Assembly: GCA_030427805.1 (NCBI GenBank)
Contig: JAUICP010000004.1
Coordinates: forward strand, 414,705 to 478,704
From: Bdellovibrionia bacterium
GTDB taxonomy: Bacteria; Bdellovibrionota; Bdellovibrionia; Bdellovibrionales; JAGQZY01
DNA length: 64,000 bases
Direction: 5' to 3'
In this document: positions 25,881 through 35,490 of the stretch, in pieces
How the letters are laid out: the number at the start of each line of letters is the position of its first letter
Position numbering within the stretch: position 1 is the first letter of the stretch
Program-made: the position numbers and the translations under genes
Notes under the pieces: model-generated
The model's input: the letters and a program-made list of their open reading frames with translations, nothing else
Told to the model about the DNA's origin: nothing
Database searches by the model: none

Positions 25881-26690
25881 ATGATTCTTCGCACGGTTTT
25901 CGCAATTCTCTTTTTTTCTAGTTTTCTCACACATGCCTCGGCCAATGAAGATAGTATCGAAACTGATCATCGCTGCTCAATGAGTGCTGTTTATGAAGAG
26001 TACGGTTTTGACGAGGTTTCTTTTTCTATTGCGGCCGACAGCCTCGAAGAATGGCTTATCAATAGTTTTTACCCACAATTCAACGCCCCTTACCCTAGTG
26101 AAGTTTTTTACAGTATCCGCCCGCACTTGAAGGATACTGACAAAAACTTTATCGACACCGAAGAATTTCAGTTGGATCGGCTCAAATTTAAAAATAACCA
26201 AATATTTGAAAAGCGAGGCCGAATTACTTATGTAGGAATTGTGCAGAAGGGCTATCGATATCGCAACCAGATTGTTAACGGTGACGAGATAAAAGTTTCT
26301 GTTAAAGTCCATATCAAAAATGCCACAGCTGCAGAATTTGATCGCTTCAATAATGCCATCGAATTGGCAGAAGGTATTTGGAACAACAATAAAGTCGACT
26401 TTGGCTTCAATTATAGCTTTGATTTCGAACTCGTTTCTGCGGCCAAAGATGCATTTTTTAGTGTCAAACTTGTCGATAATTTGCGAGGCCCATATGATAC
26501 CTACTGGAATCGAAATTGGAGTGCTAAAACCATAGCTCACGAAATGGGTCATATGATGGGACTTGGTGATGAGTACCAAACGCTCACTGGTAAATCCTAT
26601 TGCCTTAATAGCTCAATGATGTGTAGTAGCTGGGGTCAGCCCCACTCTCAGCACTATTACCATGTTCTGAGAAGACTTTTTAAGAACTAA
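25881..26690 (+). CDS. Secreted zinc metalloprotease of metzincin type
   Basis: A 269-residue protein with a signal peptide (about 1-21, ending HASA). The zinc motif HEMGHMMGLGDEY (His220, Glu221, His224, Gly227, Asp230) fits HExxHxxGxxD, the metzincin pattern in which Asp replaces the third His, as in snapalysin. Downstream cysteines and SSMMCSSWGQ could supply the Met-turn. The substrate is unknown. A good ribosome-binding site (AAGGAG, 8 bp before the ATG) supports the start. It lies between the megasynthase hairpin and the convergent barrel gene; a role in the cluster (propeptide or self-protection processing) is possible but unsupported. Confidence 0.75.
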   Translation: MILRTVFAILFFSSFLTHASANEDSIETDHRCSMSAVYEEYGFDEVSFSIAADSLEEWLINSFYPQFNAPYPSEVFYSIRPHLKDTDKNFIDTEEFQLDRLKFKNNQIFEKRGRITYVGIVQKGYRYRNQIVNGDEIKVSVKVHIKNATAAEFDRFNNAIELAEGIWNNNKVDFGFNYSFDFELVSAAKDAFFSVKLVDNLRGPYDTYWNRNWSAKTIAHEMGHMMGLGDEYQTLTGKSYCLNSSMMCSSWGQPHSQHYYHVLRRLFKN

Positions 26691-26708
26691 AGTGAACTTT
26701 TGAACCCA

Positions 26709-27350
26709 CTAAAAGTCCAATTGAAAAACCGCTATGTGCTCACTCACCCTATTAGAGTCGAACTCTAATTGATTCATATAGGCAATTCTCATTGAATAAT
26801 GGGAACGCTTCACTCTGATCCCCAGCATAAACCTGTTTTTGTCGACAAAGCGAAGATCTCTATACCTACTATCTACTAGAGTGAGAAACAATTCATCCCA
26901 CACAAGAAGAGTGAGAGTGTCACTCAAAATGTAGTCATAACCAAGGGCATATCGTCCGCGAAGGGACTCATAATTGGGAGTTGAAAAAAAACGGCTTTCT
27001 ACTCGGAGTCGATGAAAGAGCTTGTGTTCTTCAGAGCTCAAGTAATCTAACTTGGACTGGGCAACGACTCGACCTTCGTTTTTATCGCCTTCTTTAGCAT
27101 ACTGAAGACCAATACCTAGAGTATGACCATCACCGATTTTTGTGGCTGCCATTGATTTTAATTTTGTCTTTGCTACTTCACTATCGTCAAAACTATAACG
27201 GACTTCGACGCCAAACTTAGCGCCCCAATCCTCCGAGAGCTTAGTACTGTAGGAGCTGCTGAGCCAAGACGAAGTTCTGTTCTCTAAAGCGAAGAGCGGA
27301 TCGATAGTTGCTAAAAAAACTAGAATAAGTACTAAATATTTTATAGCCAT
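26709..27350 (-). CDS. DUF2490-like outer-membrane beta-barrel protein
   Basis: A 213-residue protein with a signal peptide (about 1-21, ending LFALE) and alternating hydrophobic/polar strands ending in an aromatic residue (C-terminal VFQLDF), as in small outer-membrane barrels. The pattern SSWLSSSYSTKLSEDWGAKFGVEVRYS and the later FFSTPNYESLRGRYALGYDY resemble the DUF2490 group. It is the last gene of the minus-strand set that includes the RND transporter. Function unknown. Confidence 0.6.
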   Translation of the reverse strand: MAIKYLVLILVFLATIDPLFALENRTSSWLSSSYSTKLSEDWGAKFGVEVRYSFDDSEVAKTKLKSMAATKIGDGHTLGIGLQYAKEGDKNEGRVVAQSKLDYLSSEEHKLFHRLRVESRFFSTPNYESLRGRYALGYDYILSDTLTLLVWDELFLTLVDSRYRDLRFVDKNRFMLGIRVKRSHYSMRIAYMNQLEFDSNRVSEHIAVFQLDF

Positions 27351-27392
27351 CCTCCATGAACTTAAGCATATCGTAGCAGAGAAATTCTAATC

Positions 27393-28700
27393 TTAAAACT
27401 GATATCGACTTCTCAAGTACGCTGTGACCGGTTCGTAGTCTCCAAAACTGGTCGCCACGGAATCTTCTTCAGCAAAGAGGAATAGGCCAAGCTTAGTGCT
27501 CCAATTGTGCCGATGTTTCCAACGAAAATAAGGATGTACCATAAATGTTTGATCGTAAACATCAAGAGCCGTATTGAGATTGACGCTAAATACTTCCGGG
27601 TCCTGAGGATATTGTAAGGTAAGAGTTAAAAGATCTCTCAGTTGACTAAAAGTTACATCCTCAGAATTCGAACGATCTGTTTCTATAATCTGAAAGAATT
27701 GAAGGTTTGCGTAGAACTTTCCAAAAAGGCGATCCACCCCCAAAACATACTCAATCTCTGGAACCTCTAATGCACCTTCGGGATCAGATAGAAAACCGGT
27801 CGAGGTCGGAGAAATGGGATATATGCGACCGGAAACATACTTCACCTCTCCCCGAAATCCGAAACCCTCGATATTGAATGCACCATCACCACCAAATGCG
27901 TATATTCTGTTTTGATTTCTTTGGATAAGAACATTAACAGGACTTTGCGGCATCAATTGATAATAAGGCATGCGATCAAATCCAGTAAAAGCCATAACTG
28001 AAGCATCCAGGCGTTTGATCCGAAAGCTCAAACGGGCCCCAGCCTCCCAAAACGAAAGTCTTTCTGAATCATCTGGAGTATAGAGCTCGGTAAACAAACC
28101 TCCTCCTTGGAGGTTCTGCTCGATAAATTTGCCATTGGTACCCAGACAGTCTTGAGCACACCAAACCGAGTCCACACTCGGAAAGCGATGGTCCGAACTC
28201 GCCAACCAAGGTGCAGCGATCACGTCGAGTTTGATGTCACCTTTTTTGTATTCGACCTGAATCATGGGCCTGGGGATCTTTCGATCTTCTTTATCGTCGA
28301 AAAGAAAGAATTTATAATCTTCGGCATTCCAAACATCGAGAGGATTGAGCTGGTCAGCCTTACCCCAGATAACGATCTTGGAACCAATAAAAAACTTAAG
28401 ACCTTGAATGGGAATAAAATTAACACCAACATCTCTGGCTGTTAAAAAGAAGTCCTCTTCATTAAAATAGGTATCGAGTCGTAAATGGAGGCGAAGGTCG
28501 CTACTTTCAGAAAGAGATAAACCGAAATCGTCCTTCTTCTCCATAAATTTCTGTCGAAGCTTAATTTCACCACGACCACCGATCCAGTCCGCAAATTCAC
28601 CCTGCCCGCTGAGGACTGGCTCAATACTCGCTTCAAACTCAGCCCCGAAGGACTGAGTCGCTGTTGATAAAACAATGAAGGCAGCTAGGAGAAATTTCAT
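27393..28700 (-). CDS. Outer-membrane barrel protein, DUF1302-like
   Basis: A 435-residue protein with a signal peptide (about 1-19, ending SFGAE), many short amphipathic strands and an aromatic C-terminus (YLRSRYQF). Proteins of this type often accompany an RND/MMPL transporter and a LolA-like protein, as here. It may form the outer-membrane part of a lipid or sterol transport route. Start codon and size are reasonable. No sequence motif gives a substrate. Confidence 0.65.
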   Translation of the reverse strand: MKFLLAAFIVLSTATQSFGAEFEASIEPVLSGQGEFADWIGGRGEIKLRQKFMEKKDDFGLSLSESSDLRLHLRLDTYFNEEDFFLTARDVGVNFIPIQGLKFFIGSKIVIWGKADQLNPLDVWNAEDYKFFLFDDKEDRKIPRPMIQVEYKKGDIKLDVIAAPWLASSDHRFPSVDSVWCAQDCLGTNGKFIEQNLQGGGLFTELYTPDDSERLSFWEAGARLSFRIKRLDASVMAFTGFDRMPYYQLMPQSPVNVLIQRNQNRIYAFGGDGAFNIEGFGFRGEVKYVSGRIYPISPTSTGFLSDPEGALEVPEIEYVLGVDRLFGKFYANLQFFQIIETDRSNSEDVTFSQLRDLLTLTLQYPQDPEVFSVNLNTALDVYDQTFMVHPYFRWKHRHNWSTKLGLFLFAEEDSVATSFGDYEPVTAYLRSRYQF

Positions 28701-28750
28701 TCATTTCACTTAATTAATAGCATTCTATTAAAGTCATTTAACAACAAAAA

Positions 28751-29551
28751 CTACATTTCAGCAGTTAACTTTTCAAAAGAAAATAACTCCTGAGAGACAC
28801 CAGAATTATACTTTACTTTCTGTAATTTTAAACTGGTCTTTTTCTTTCTAACAAGGTCTGCCATTTCGGAGGCTTGAATGGTCCAAATACCATTCACCTT
28901 TGCGAGGTCTTTAACCCTAAATTCTTTAATTTTCTTTTTACCTTTGAACATTTCAACTTTTAGAGCGACATAGGAGGTTGGATCTACCCAAGAAATAGTT
29001 TTTGAGTATATTTCGTCTTTCGACTTAGCAATCGACTCTACTACGAGCACCGACTTTTTACCCAGTTTCTTTTTGCCAAGAAATTTGTGTTTGTAACTAT
29101 CCAGAGGCCGATCTTCGAAGTCGGTATAGTAGAAGTCAGACCCAACAAAAGAGTTACCCTTATTATTCGTAGAAATCTTTCTAGGCTCTTTTTTCGCCGC
29201 TCGACTCAAATATAACCACATTTGATCATCTGACTTTTTATTCGAATGAAGTAAAAGTCCGGTGTTTTTCATGGTATTTGGCCCTTTAAATTTAATAAGT
29301 ACTTTTGACTCAGGCCCCTGTTCTTTTCTAAACAAAACAAACTCCCTGGTCTCAGGACGCCCTCGCACCATCAGATCCATAGTCATAAGACTCTGACTGT
29401 CTTTACCGGTGTCTCGGTCCTGTACCCGCTTCATTATCTGGCGGCCACTGGCTTGCTTATTTATTGCGCCTGCAAGGGACGTAAACTGGGACTCCGCAGC
29501 GGCAGAGCCAATAAACATGAGTGCGAACGTGAAAGAAAAAAGTGATTTCAT
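28751..29551 (-). CDS. LolA-like outer-membrane lipoprotein-sorting protein
   Basis: A 266-residue periplasmic protein with a signal peptide (about 1-19, ending SAAAE). Motifs such as LMTMDLMVRGRPETREFVLFRK, MWLYLSRAAKKEPRKIS and FVGSDFYYTDFEDRPLDSY (all shortened here from longer stretches) match the LolA-like proteins found beside RND transporters. They are thought to carry lipids or lipoproteins between membranes. It lies 3 bp downstream of the transporter gene, and precedes the DUF1302-like barrel, so all three are probably one transcript. Confidence 0.85.
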   Translation of the reverse strand: MKSLFSFTFALMFIGSAAAESQFTSLAGAINKQASGRQIMKRVQDRDTGKDSQSLMTMDLMVRGRPETREFVLFRKEQGPESKVLIKFKGPNTMKNTGLLLHSNKKSDDQMWLYLSRAAKKEPRKISTNNKGNSFVGSDFYYTDFEDRPLDSYKHKFLGKKKLGKKSVLVVESIAKSKDEIYSKTISWVDPTSYVALKVEMFKGKKKIKEFRVKDLAKVNGIWTIQASEMADLVRKKKTSLKLQKVKYNSGVSQELFSFEKLTAEM

Positions 29552-29554
29552 TGA

Positions 29555-31909
29555 TTATATCTCCTTCTTAATAGATTTATCGAGGTAGGGGGCTATCAGC
29601 AATAGAATTGCCGGGATCGCCAGAAGTGTCGTCACAGTCGCCACGCTAATGGCCATCACATTGAGAAGGCCAAAGCTTCGAATAGGACTAAACACAGAAA
29701 ACTGTAGCACCGAATAGCCGAGAACGAGTGCTATAGTCGTAAATAGTATGGCCTTACCAGTTGATTTAAATGTCAACTCAATGGCCTTTTTAACGTCACG
29801 GTGCTTTTGTTGGTATTTCTTGAAAGACAATAAAAAGTGCAAAGAATCATCAATACCAATACCAATCGACATGGCCGAAACCAGGCTAGTGGCAATATCG
29901 AGTTGAATTCCCAAAAGTCCCATAGCTGCAAAGATCACTAAGATCGAAACGACAATTGGAGTCAGGGCTACAAAACAAAGAACCGCCGAGCGAAGAACCG
30001 GAAAGGCAATTAAAAATACAACGAGCAAGGCAAGAAAAATAGATTGAATTTGCCCTTCGACGACTTCTGATAAGGTTGTACTCCACAGAGGAATATCTCC
30101 GTAGAAGTAAACTTTGGAGTTCTCGCCAATGTCCTTTTTAAGTTGCTGAATTTCATCGGTAATAATTTTTTCGTAATGCTGAATAGGTTTCTCCCGAAAA
30201 CTTCCATCTGGCAACTCTTCAAGCTGAAACCGGCCCAGTAGTCTTACGAATCGAAAGTCTTGGTCGGTGACATACCGTAAATCTTGCTGCAAATTTCCAG
30301 ACCAGGAGTAAACATCGAGATACTGGAGAATTTCTACATCATCTTCGGGAATTCGATAATACTTTTTACTTCCATTGTAAGCCTCTCCCATCATCTTTAC
30401 GTAATCACCGAGACTTGTGGAAATGACGAGCTCAGGGATTCGCTTTTTGAGTCGATCACTTAAATTTTGAAGAGCGAGTAGAACCGTAGCTTTCGCTCCA
30501 GCGTCCCTTTCCTTAGCATCGACAACAACATTAAAGTCAAGAACCCCACCAAAGCTTTTAGAGATGGATCGAGCATCCGTAACAACTTGAGAGTCCGGGC
30601 TAAAATATCCAAGAATCCTGTAGTCTGTCGTGATGTCTTTAATAAAAACCGGTGTTAATGCAACGACAAGAACAAAGAGTAACAATATTCCAATGGGTCT
30701 TCTTTGAACGGCAGAGTTATTAACCTCTAAGAATTTATTAATAACTCCATCTACCTTTGAAAAGGACTTAACTTTATGTGCCTCTGCTGGAGTCCGCTCA
30801 ATGGACCCCTCAGTTTTTATCTTGTGAAAAATTCGCAAAAACGCAGGAATCATCACAAAGGCCGAAATTGCAGCTGCAATGACGCCAAAGGCGGTAATCA
30901 CCCCAAACTCGCTAATCGTTTTTACTGGACTTGCAAGGTTCGACAAAAAACCCGCCATGGTTGTCAATGCCGTGAGTAAAATTGTCGGTGCAATATGGTG
31001 GGATGTTTTAGAAATAAGAGACTCTTTGGATTCACCCGGATAATTATTTTTTTCAATATAAAACTGTGTGAGGTAGTGGATTCCATAGGAAGTACCAACG
31101 GCAATCAAAATTATGGGAATAGCATTTGATACGATATTCAGGTTAGCTCCGAGCAAGGGCATGGCCCCAACGGCTACTAATATTGAAAATATAATGGAGA
31201 GAATCGGAAATACAATTCCTTCAAGGCTCTTAAAACTGACCAAAAGAATCAAACCTATCACTAGAAAGACCAAAGGGATCAGTACCTCTAGATCTCTATC
31301 CATCATGTTCTTGAAAGTCGCGTTGATCATCGCGTATCCACTAACGGACCAGGACTCATCCGATTCTATCTTTTCAAGGGCAGTATCTACCCTTTGCTTC
31401 ATTTGCTCCTCATTGAGCTCTTTAGAAAACTCAATGACCAAATTGAGTGAATCCTCATCGAGACCGATCAAATTACCGCTATAGATATCTTTCTCGAGGA
31501 GCTTCTTTTTAAGTTCTGCAATTTCATCTTCCGTCTTTGGAACCTCTGCCGCCAAATCACTGACATCAAAACCAGCCCCTGTATTTTTGAGAAACTTTTC
31601 AGAATAGATGCTTGTTACTTTAACAAGATCTTCATCCTCCCCAAGGAGATCCACAAAGGCTTTAATTTTTCCCAGAGACTCTTGATTGAAGGCATTTGTC
31701 ACGCGTATTAAAACTAACTTTGAGTTTCCAAAGATTGACTCCATTTTTAAATTCTGGAGACGCACTGGACTATGAGGATCAACCAACTGACTCACGTCAG
31801 CTGCTTGCTGAACAAAGAGAGTATTTGTGGCAAAGAATAGACCTAAGAACAAAAAACTAAGCAATACGAGTTTCGGTCTTTTAATGGGGAGCTCAAAAAG
31901 ATATTTCAC
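29555..31909 (-). CDS. RND/MMPL-family exporter
   Basis: A 784-residue inner-membrane transporter with the two-half layout of the family. There is one N-terminal helix (about 13-31), a first large periplasmic loop, a helix cluster (about 205-370), a further helix near 410, a second periplasmic loop, and a last cluster (about 620-775). Conserved pieces include GTSYGIHYLTQF and SIGIGIDDSLHFLLSF, the RND helix-4 and helix-10 type segments. Family members export lipids, hopanoids or drugs using the proton gradient. It starts with GTG in a GTGA overlap with the upstream paraoxonase-like gene, so translation is coupled. Confidence 0.88.
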   Translation of the reverse strand: MKYLFELPIKRPKLVLLSFLFLGLFFATNTLFVQQAADVSQLVDPHSPVRLQNLKMESIFGNSKLVLIRVTNAFNQESLGKIKAFVDLLGEDEDLVKVTSIYSEKFLKNTGAGFDVSDLAAEVPKTEDEIAELKKKLLEKDIYSGNLIGLDEDSLNLVIEFSKELNEEQMKQRVDTALEKIESDESWSVSGYAMINATFKNMMDRDLEVLIPLVFLVIGLILLVSFKSLEGIVFPILSIIFSILVAVGAMPLLGANLNIVSNAIPIILIAVGTSYGIHYLTQFYIEKNNYPGESKESLISKTSHHIAPTILLTALTTMAGFLSNLASPVKTISEFGVITAFGVIAAAISAFVMIPAFLRIFHKIKTEGSIERTPAEAHKVKSFSKVDGVINKFLEVNNSAVQRRPIGILLLFVLVVALTPVFIKDITTDYRILGYFSPDSQVVTDARSISKSFGGVLDFNVVVDAKERDAGAKATVLLALQNLSDRLKKRIPELVISTSLGDYVKMMGEAYNGSKKYYRIPEDDVEILQYLDVYSWSGNLQQDLRYVTDQDFRFVRLLGRFQLEELPDGSFREKPIQHYEKIITDEIQQLKKDIGENSKVYFYGDIPLWSTTLSEVVEGQIQSIFLALLVVFLIAFPVLRSAVLCFVALTPIVVSILVIFAAMGLLGIQLDIATSLVSAMSIGIGIDDSLHFLLSFKKYQQKHRDVKKAIELTFKSTGKAILFTTIALVLGYSVLQFSVFSPIRSFGLLNVMAISVATVTTLLAIPAILLLIAPYLDKSIKKEI

Positions 31910-32961
31910 TCAGGCTCCCCTTCATCTTTTGTGGAACACTTTAAGATTCCATCGTTATAGATTGAACCCATGTAAAAATGATCGCCATAGAATAAACCAA
32001 CACTAATGGCCGAAAGAGGCTTTCCTTCATTAGAATAAAAAACCTTTGACTCATAATTATTGTGAATATTGATTTCTAATACTTGGGAAGGTGAATTTTT
32101 CTTGGCGTCTTTGCTATGTAACAAAAGATTGAGTACTTTTGGGTGTGTTCCCGCGTACAACTTGCCTCGGTCGGAGTCCCAATTAATATTGTCTGGACCA
32201 AAACCAATAAAGTTTTTCTCGATTCCTATGAGGCTCATACTGTTAACTTCAATCGTTGCCGATAAAATACTACGCTCAAGCATAAGGGCGACTAGGATCT
32301 GGTCACCCACGATTTCGATACCATTGGGAAAAGCATAGTGACCATTGAGTTTTTTAAACTTTTTCCCATCGTAGGCCATTAGGTAGCCCCTGCCAAAACG
32401 AGAGAGATCTTCGAAAAGTTTGCCCAGGTGACTTTGATAACCATGATCAATCGAAACAAAAAAACGGTCCCCATCGAGTGCGCCGATATCATTGGCATTA
32501 AAGAGGTCTGGATGGGAAAGTGATTTAACAAGGTTCAATTTTTCGTCCACAAAATCAAAGATCTCAATAAAGTCCCCTTGATTGGAGTGATTGACCACAA
32601 AAAGGCGAATTGTTTTATCATCAATTCGAAATACTTCGATTCCGTGGGGTTTAAAACTTCGGGGTAAATCCACTTCTAGTTTTACAGTCTCTTGTTTTTC
32701 TGACTCAAGATTCTTATAAAAAAGAGCTCCACTTTGATTAGGATCTTTAAAGAGGGGCTGATGCCAATTACTCGAAATAAAGAGGTATGGTCCCATTTTT
32801 TCGATGTCTTCTGCTCCTTGAAGCCCCGTCTCAAGCTCACAATTTTCGAGGCTCACTTTTTCGAGGCTCGAAAACAAACCGGCATCGATGACGAGCTTTA
32901 GAAAATGACCGAAAACAGCGACAAAAATAATAAACAAAATGAGGATTTTAGATCTTTTCAT
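31906..32961 (-). CDS. Paraoxonase/arylesterase-like beta-propeller hydrolase
   Basis: A 351-residue protein with an N-terminal membrane anchor or signal (about 4-25) and propeller motifs like those of serum paraoxonase: LPRSFKPHGIEVF, FVVNHS, NANDIGAL, YAFPNGIEI and FGPDNINWD. In PON enzymes the corresponding Asn, Asp and Glu residues bind calcium, and the enzymes hydrolyse lactones and aryl esters. The ATG at 32961 is preferred to an in-frame TTG at 33003. The end overlaps the RND start. It could act on a lactone or ester in the periplasm, perhaps one that the exporter carries; that link is inference. Confidence 0.75.
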   Translation of the reverse strand: MKRSKILILFIIFVAVFGHFLKLVIDAGLFSSLEKVSLENCELETGLQGAEDIEKMGPYLFISSNWHQPLFKDPNQSGALFYKNLESEKQETVKLEVDLPRSFKPHGIEVFRIDDKTIRLFVVNHSNQGDFIEIFDFVDEKLNLVKSLSHPDLFNANDIGALDGDRFFVSIDHGYQSHLGKLFEDLSRFGRGYLMAYDGKKFKKLNGHYAFPNGIEIVGDQILVALMLERSILSATIEVNSMSLIGIEKNFIGFGPDNINWDSDRGKLYAGTHPKVLNLLLHSKDAKKNSPSQVLEINIHNNYESKVFYSNEGKPLSAISVGLFYGDHFYMGSIYNDGILKCSTKDEGEPE

Positions 32962-33111
32962 CGAGGACCAATTCTGCTCCAAAAACACTTTTAGAGCCAA
33001 CAAGATGGTTAAACAATTAGCCTCAAAGAGTTCAAGAAGAGTGCCATTTTAATCATTCCAGCATTGGAGTGTAGCCACATAAATCACTGTAAATACATAG
33101 GTTTTTCACAC

Positions 33112-33146
33112 AAAAAAAGGCTGCCCCAAAAAGTGATGGGGCAGCC
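33112..33146 (-). terminator. Intrinsic terminator of the 33203-34468 gene
   Basis: On the minus strand a perfect 9-bp GC-rich stem (GGCTGCCCC / GGGGCAGCC, 33119-33127 with 33138-33146) is followed by seven T. It lies 57 bp after the stop of the 421-residue gene and separates that gene from the paraoxonase/RND set. Confidence 0.92.
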
Positions 33147-33202
33147 CTATAGAAAGCACAATAGTCAGTCAAACCTCAGACAATTGTCATACAGGCTTGG
33201 GA

Positions 33203-34468
33203 TTATTCCTTAATCCAGCTCTGGATATTCATCATGGGAGCCGAATTTAGCACAGAAGGTCGATGCATAATTCTGAGGAACACATATTCTCTTTTATTTC
33301 TAAGTAAACCTCTACGATTCACTTGTATTAAACGATAGCTACGGGAATCAATGTGGTGACAAGCCGATTTATTTGCAAGGCAGGTCTTAAGTTCATCTTC
33401 GCTGTCCAGTCCATTGTTGTCACTGGATTTACTCATGTATCGATCCGTTCGAACCACTTCTCCGTCATAATTCCATGCCCAAGAAAATCCCTGGTAATTC
33501 TCTTCGTTTTCTTCAAAACGAAGTCCACCAAAACCGTCCTCTCTAAAAACATAATGGGCACCAAACTCGGGGCTGTAATACTCCCCTGTGACCTCTTCTA
33601 TATTTTGAAATCCTGGTCCAGCGACAAGGTCACGATACCAACTATCGATTCGAATAACAGTTCCGAGGTTTTCTCCAAGCTCTTCTCGGACAATAACCTT
33701 GCCTGTCTTGGCTTTGCGCATATCATTGCGACCCAAAAACTCATAACTCACTTTTCTCTCTGACATCTCAAGAGTAAGCTTGAGGCCCGCTTTCTGGCTA
33801 ATAAAATTCATCGACTCTTCAACAACACCGTTCTCAGCATTCAACATCAAAGCTTGGCTACCCGATGAAACGTGAAAGTAGGTCATTCTATTCATTTGTG
33901 AATCGGGAAGAACGAGGCGATCACCAATTTCAAGGGCAGGGCCATAGTTTCGAACTGTCTCGAATGGGCGCTCGTCGAGTGAAATCCACTGCCCACCTTT
34001 AATCACTTCAGAGCGATTTTCTACATAGGTATCAGTGCTCCCTTTATAAACACCCTCGCCATTACTAGCCTGTAACCAAACCGGTTTTTCCATACGATCT
34101 TCGTAAACGACCTCGAGTCGAATTCCACCGAGTCCTCTTTTAAAAACAAGCTTCTTTAGTGTACTTCTAACTTCGACGGTGACCATCTCACCATCGGCCC
34201 CCCAAGGCTTCTGGGTATAGGCAACAACATTGAGATCGGAATCAAATAACTCTAAATCGTAATTGCCAAACGATTTTTTGTATCGAAAATTGCTCGATCC
34301 AAGCCAGGTATCAACTTTTCCAAAACTCTCATCATTGAGTTGAATATCGAAGACGACGTTTTCGGACTCTTGAAGAAATCGAAACGTTTCAGTGTGGGCC
34401 TGAGCCTGAACAAGAAACAAAAAACTAAATAAAATGGATACTAATGCATTTCGCATTTGATGGTACAT
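33203..34468 (-). CDS. Unknown secreted protein, 421 residues
   Basis: It begins with a signal peptide (about 1-24, ending AQAHT) and continues as a beta-rich, aromatic protein with no membrane helices. Cysteines are few and late (CLANKSACHH). The start ATG is preceded by GAGGGG at about 5 bp. It is a single transcription unit with its own terminator. I do not recognise a family; similar large exported beta proteins are common in predatory deltaproteobacteria-like groups, but I cannot name a homologue. Confidence 0.65.
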   Translation of the reverse strand: MYHQMRNALVSILFSFLFLVQAQAHTETFRFLQESENVVFDIQLNDESFGKVDTWLGSSNFRYKKSFGNYDLELFDSDLNVVAYTQKPWGADGEMVTVEVRSTLKKLVFKRGLGGIRLEVVYEDRMEKPVWLQASNGEGVYKGSTDTYVENRSEVIKGGQWISLDERPFETVRNYGPALEIGDRLVLPDSQMNRMTYFHVSSGSQALMLNAENGVVEESMNFISQKAGLKLTLEMSERKVSYEFLGRNDMRKAKTGKVIVREELGENLGTVIRIDSWYRDLVAGPGFQNIEEVTGEYYSPEFGAHYVFREDGFGGLRFEENEENYQGFSWAWNYDGEVVRTDRYMSKSSDNNGLDSEDELKTCLANKSACHHIDSRSYRLIQVNRRGLLRNKREYVFLRIMHRPSVLNSAPMMNIQSWIKE

Positions 34469-34475
34469 ATTCCCC

Positions 34476-34487
34476 CCTCAATTGAGG
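34476..34487. repeat. 12-bp perfect palindrome upstream of the 421-residue gene
   Basis: CCTCAATTGAGG sits just upstream of the start codon on the minus strand and includes the start of the ribosome-binding purine run. It could be a repressor site or an mRNA hairpin hiding the binding site; 12-bp palindromes also occur by chance. Confidence 0.3.
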
Positions 34488-34570
34488 TTCATAAGCTAAT
34501 CAAAGGTGAAACAGGCGTCAAATTTAAAGAGCTAAAGAAGCTTCATTCTTATTGAGACCCCTGGTGAACG

Positions 34571-35434
34571 CTATTTCAGGCGATACACTGGAAGCGCCTC
34601 GTCGAGGCCATTTAATATGACCTCTTGAGAGCGTAGAAAGAATGGCCCTTCGTCGTTTTGAAGTTTCTTTTGCAGACTAATCAGACTTTGATCGTCAGTG
34701 GGATCGACTTCGAAACCGGCATTTTGATACTTGTCATCAAAACCCTCAAAAGCCTTTTTAGTAAAAAACCGAGGCCAAAAACTGGGATCAACTTTAACAC
34801 GGTAAGATAAGGTCCGAGCATGGGAATGAATTGGCGTATAAGCAGTGAGAACTTCAAATTCACCATAATAAGCGTGAAGTTTTACTGCAGGGTTTCCCCA
34901 CTGAGTGAAGCCACAACAGGTATCGACATTGGCATACCAAAGACCAAAAGCTTTCGATAAGAATCCCAAACCATAGAATCGATCTTTCTTTTCGAGAAGG
35001 GTATTTACCGAACAGAGGTTGTGGGCCACCCATTCACCAGCGCGAGACATGGTTGGTATAATGATAAACAAAGAAAGTGGAGTCCACTCCTCCTCTTCTT
35101 CGACCATTAAAGCTTTTTTTACGACATCGGGAAGACTTTTTGTACGAGCGGCATAACCGGCGACAAAGCCAGGAACAATGGCACAGTCATAGAAAACCCA
35201 ACGAGGCATGGCCATACCAGAGGGACCAAAGGCCTTGGCCTCAAGAAAAAGAATCCGATCGCCAAAACCCAATTCCGACATATTGAGAGGATTCTTGTAA
35301 ACCGGTTTATGGGGGAACCAATCGATGGAATGCTTTTCACCTGGACTTTGAATGCGATTTTCTGGGCGTACAAAAACGTAGGGACGAATATCATCGCTGC
35401 GAAGCCAATCAAACTTAGAGTCTGAGAAAATCAT
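34571..35434 (-). CDS. Unknown protein, 287 residues
   Basis: A soluble protein without a signal peptide, rich in Phe, Trp and Tyr, with a conserved-looking acidic run (VEEEEEW) and a Cys-Cys pair (VDTCCGF). It lacks membrane helices and known motifs. It stands between the 421-residue secreted protein and the LOG gene, with 56 bp to the latter. I cannot assign a function. Confidence 0.6.
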   Translation of the reverse strand: MIFSDSKFDWLRSDDIRPYVFVRPENRIQSPGEKHSIDWFPHKPVYKNPLNMSELGFGDRILFLEAKAFGPSGMAMPRWVFYDCAIVPGFVAGYAARTKSLPDVVKKALMVEEEEEWTPLSLFIIIPTMSRAGEWVAHNLCSVNTLLEKKDRFYGLGFLSKAFGLWYANVDTCCGFTQWGNPAVKLHAYYGEFEVLTAYTPIHSHARTLSYRVKVDPSFWPRFFTKKAFEGFDDKYQNAGFEVDPTDDQSLISLQKKLQNDEGPFFLRSQEVILNGLDEALPVYRLK

Positions 35435-35490
35435 AGTGCTGCAATCCTTTTGGCTTTAGAAACTCAATCTCACTAGAGACCTTAATCATC

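Noticed and set aside
25977-26579. A 200-codon open frame on the minus strand
   Set aside because: It lies wholly opposite the metalloprotease, whose signal peptide and HExxH motif make the plus frame real; the minus frame has no motif.
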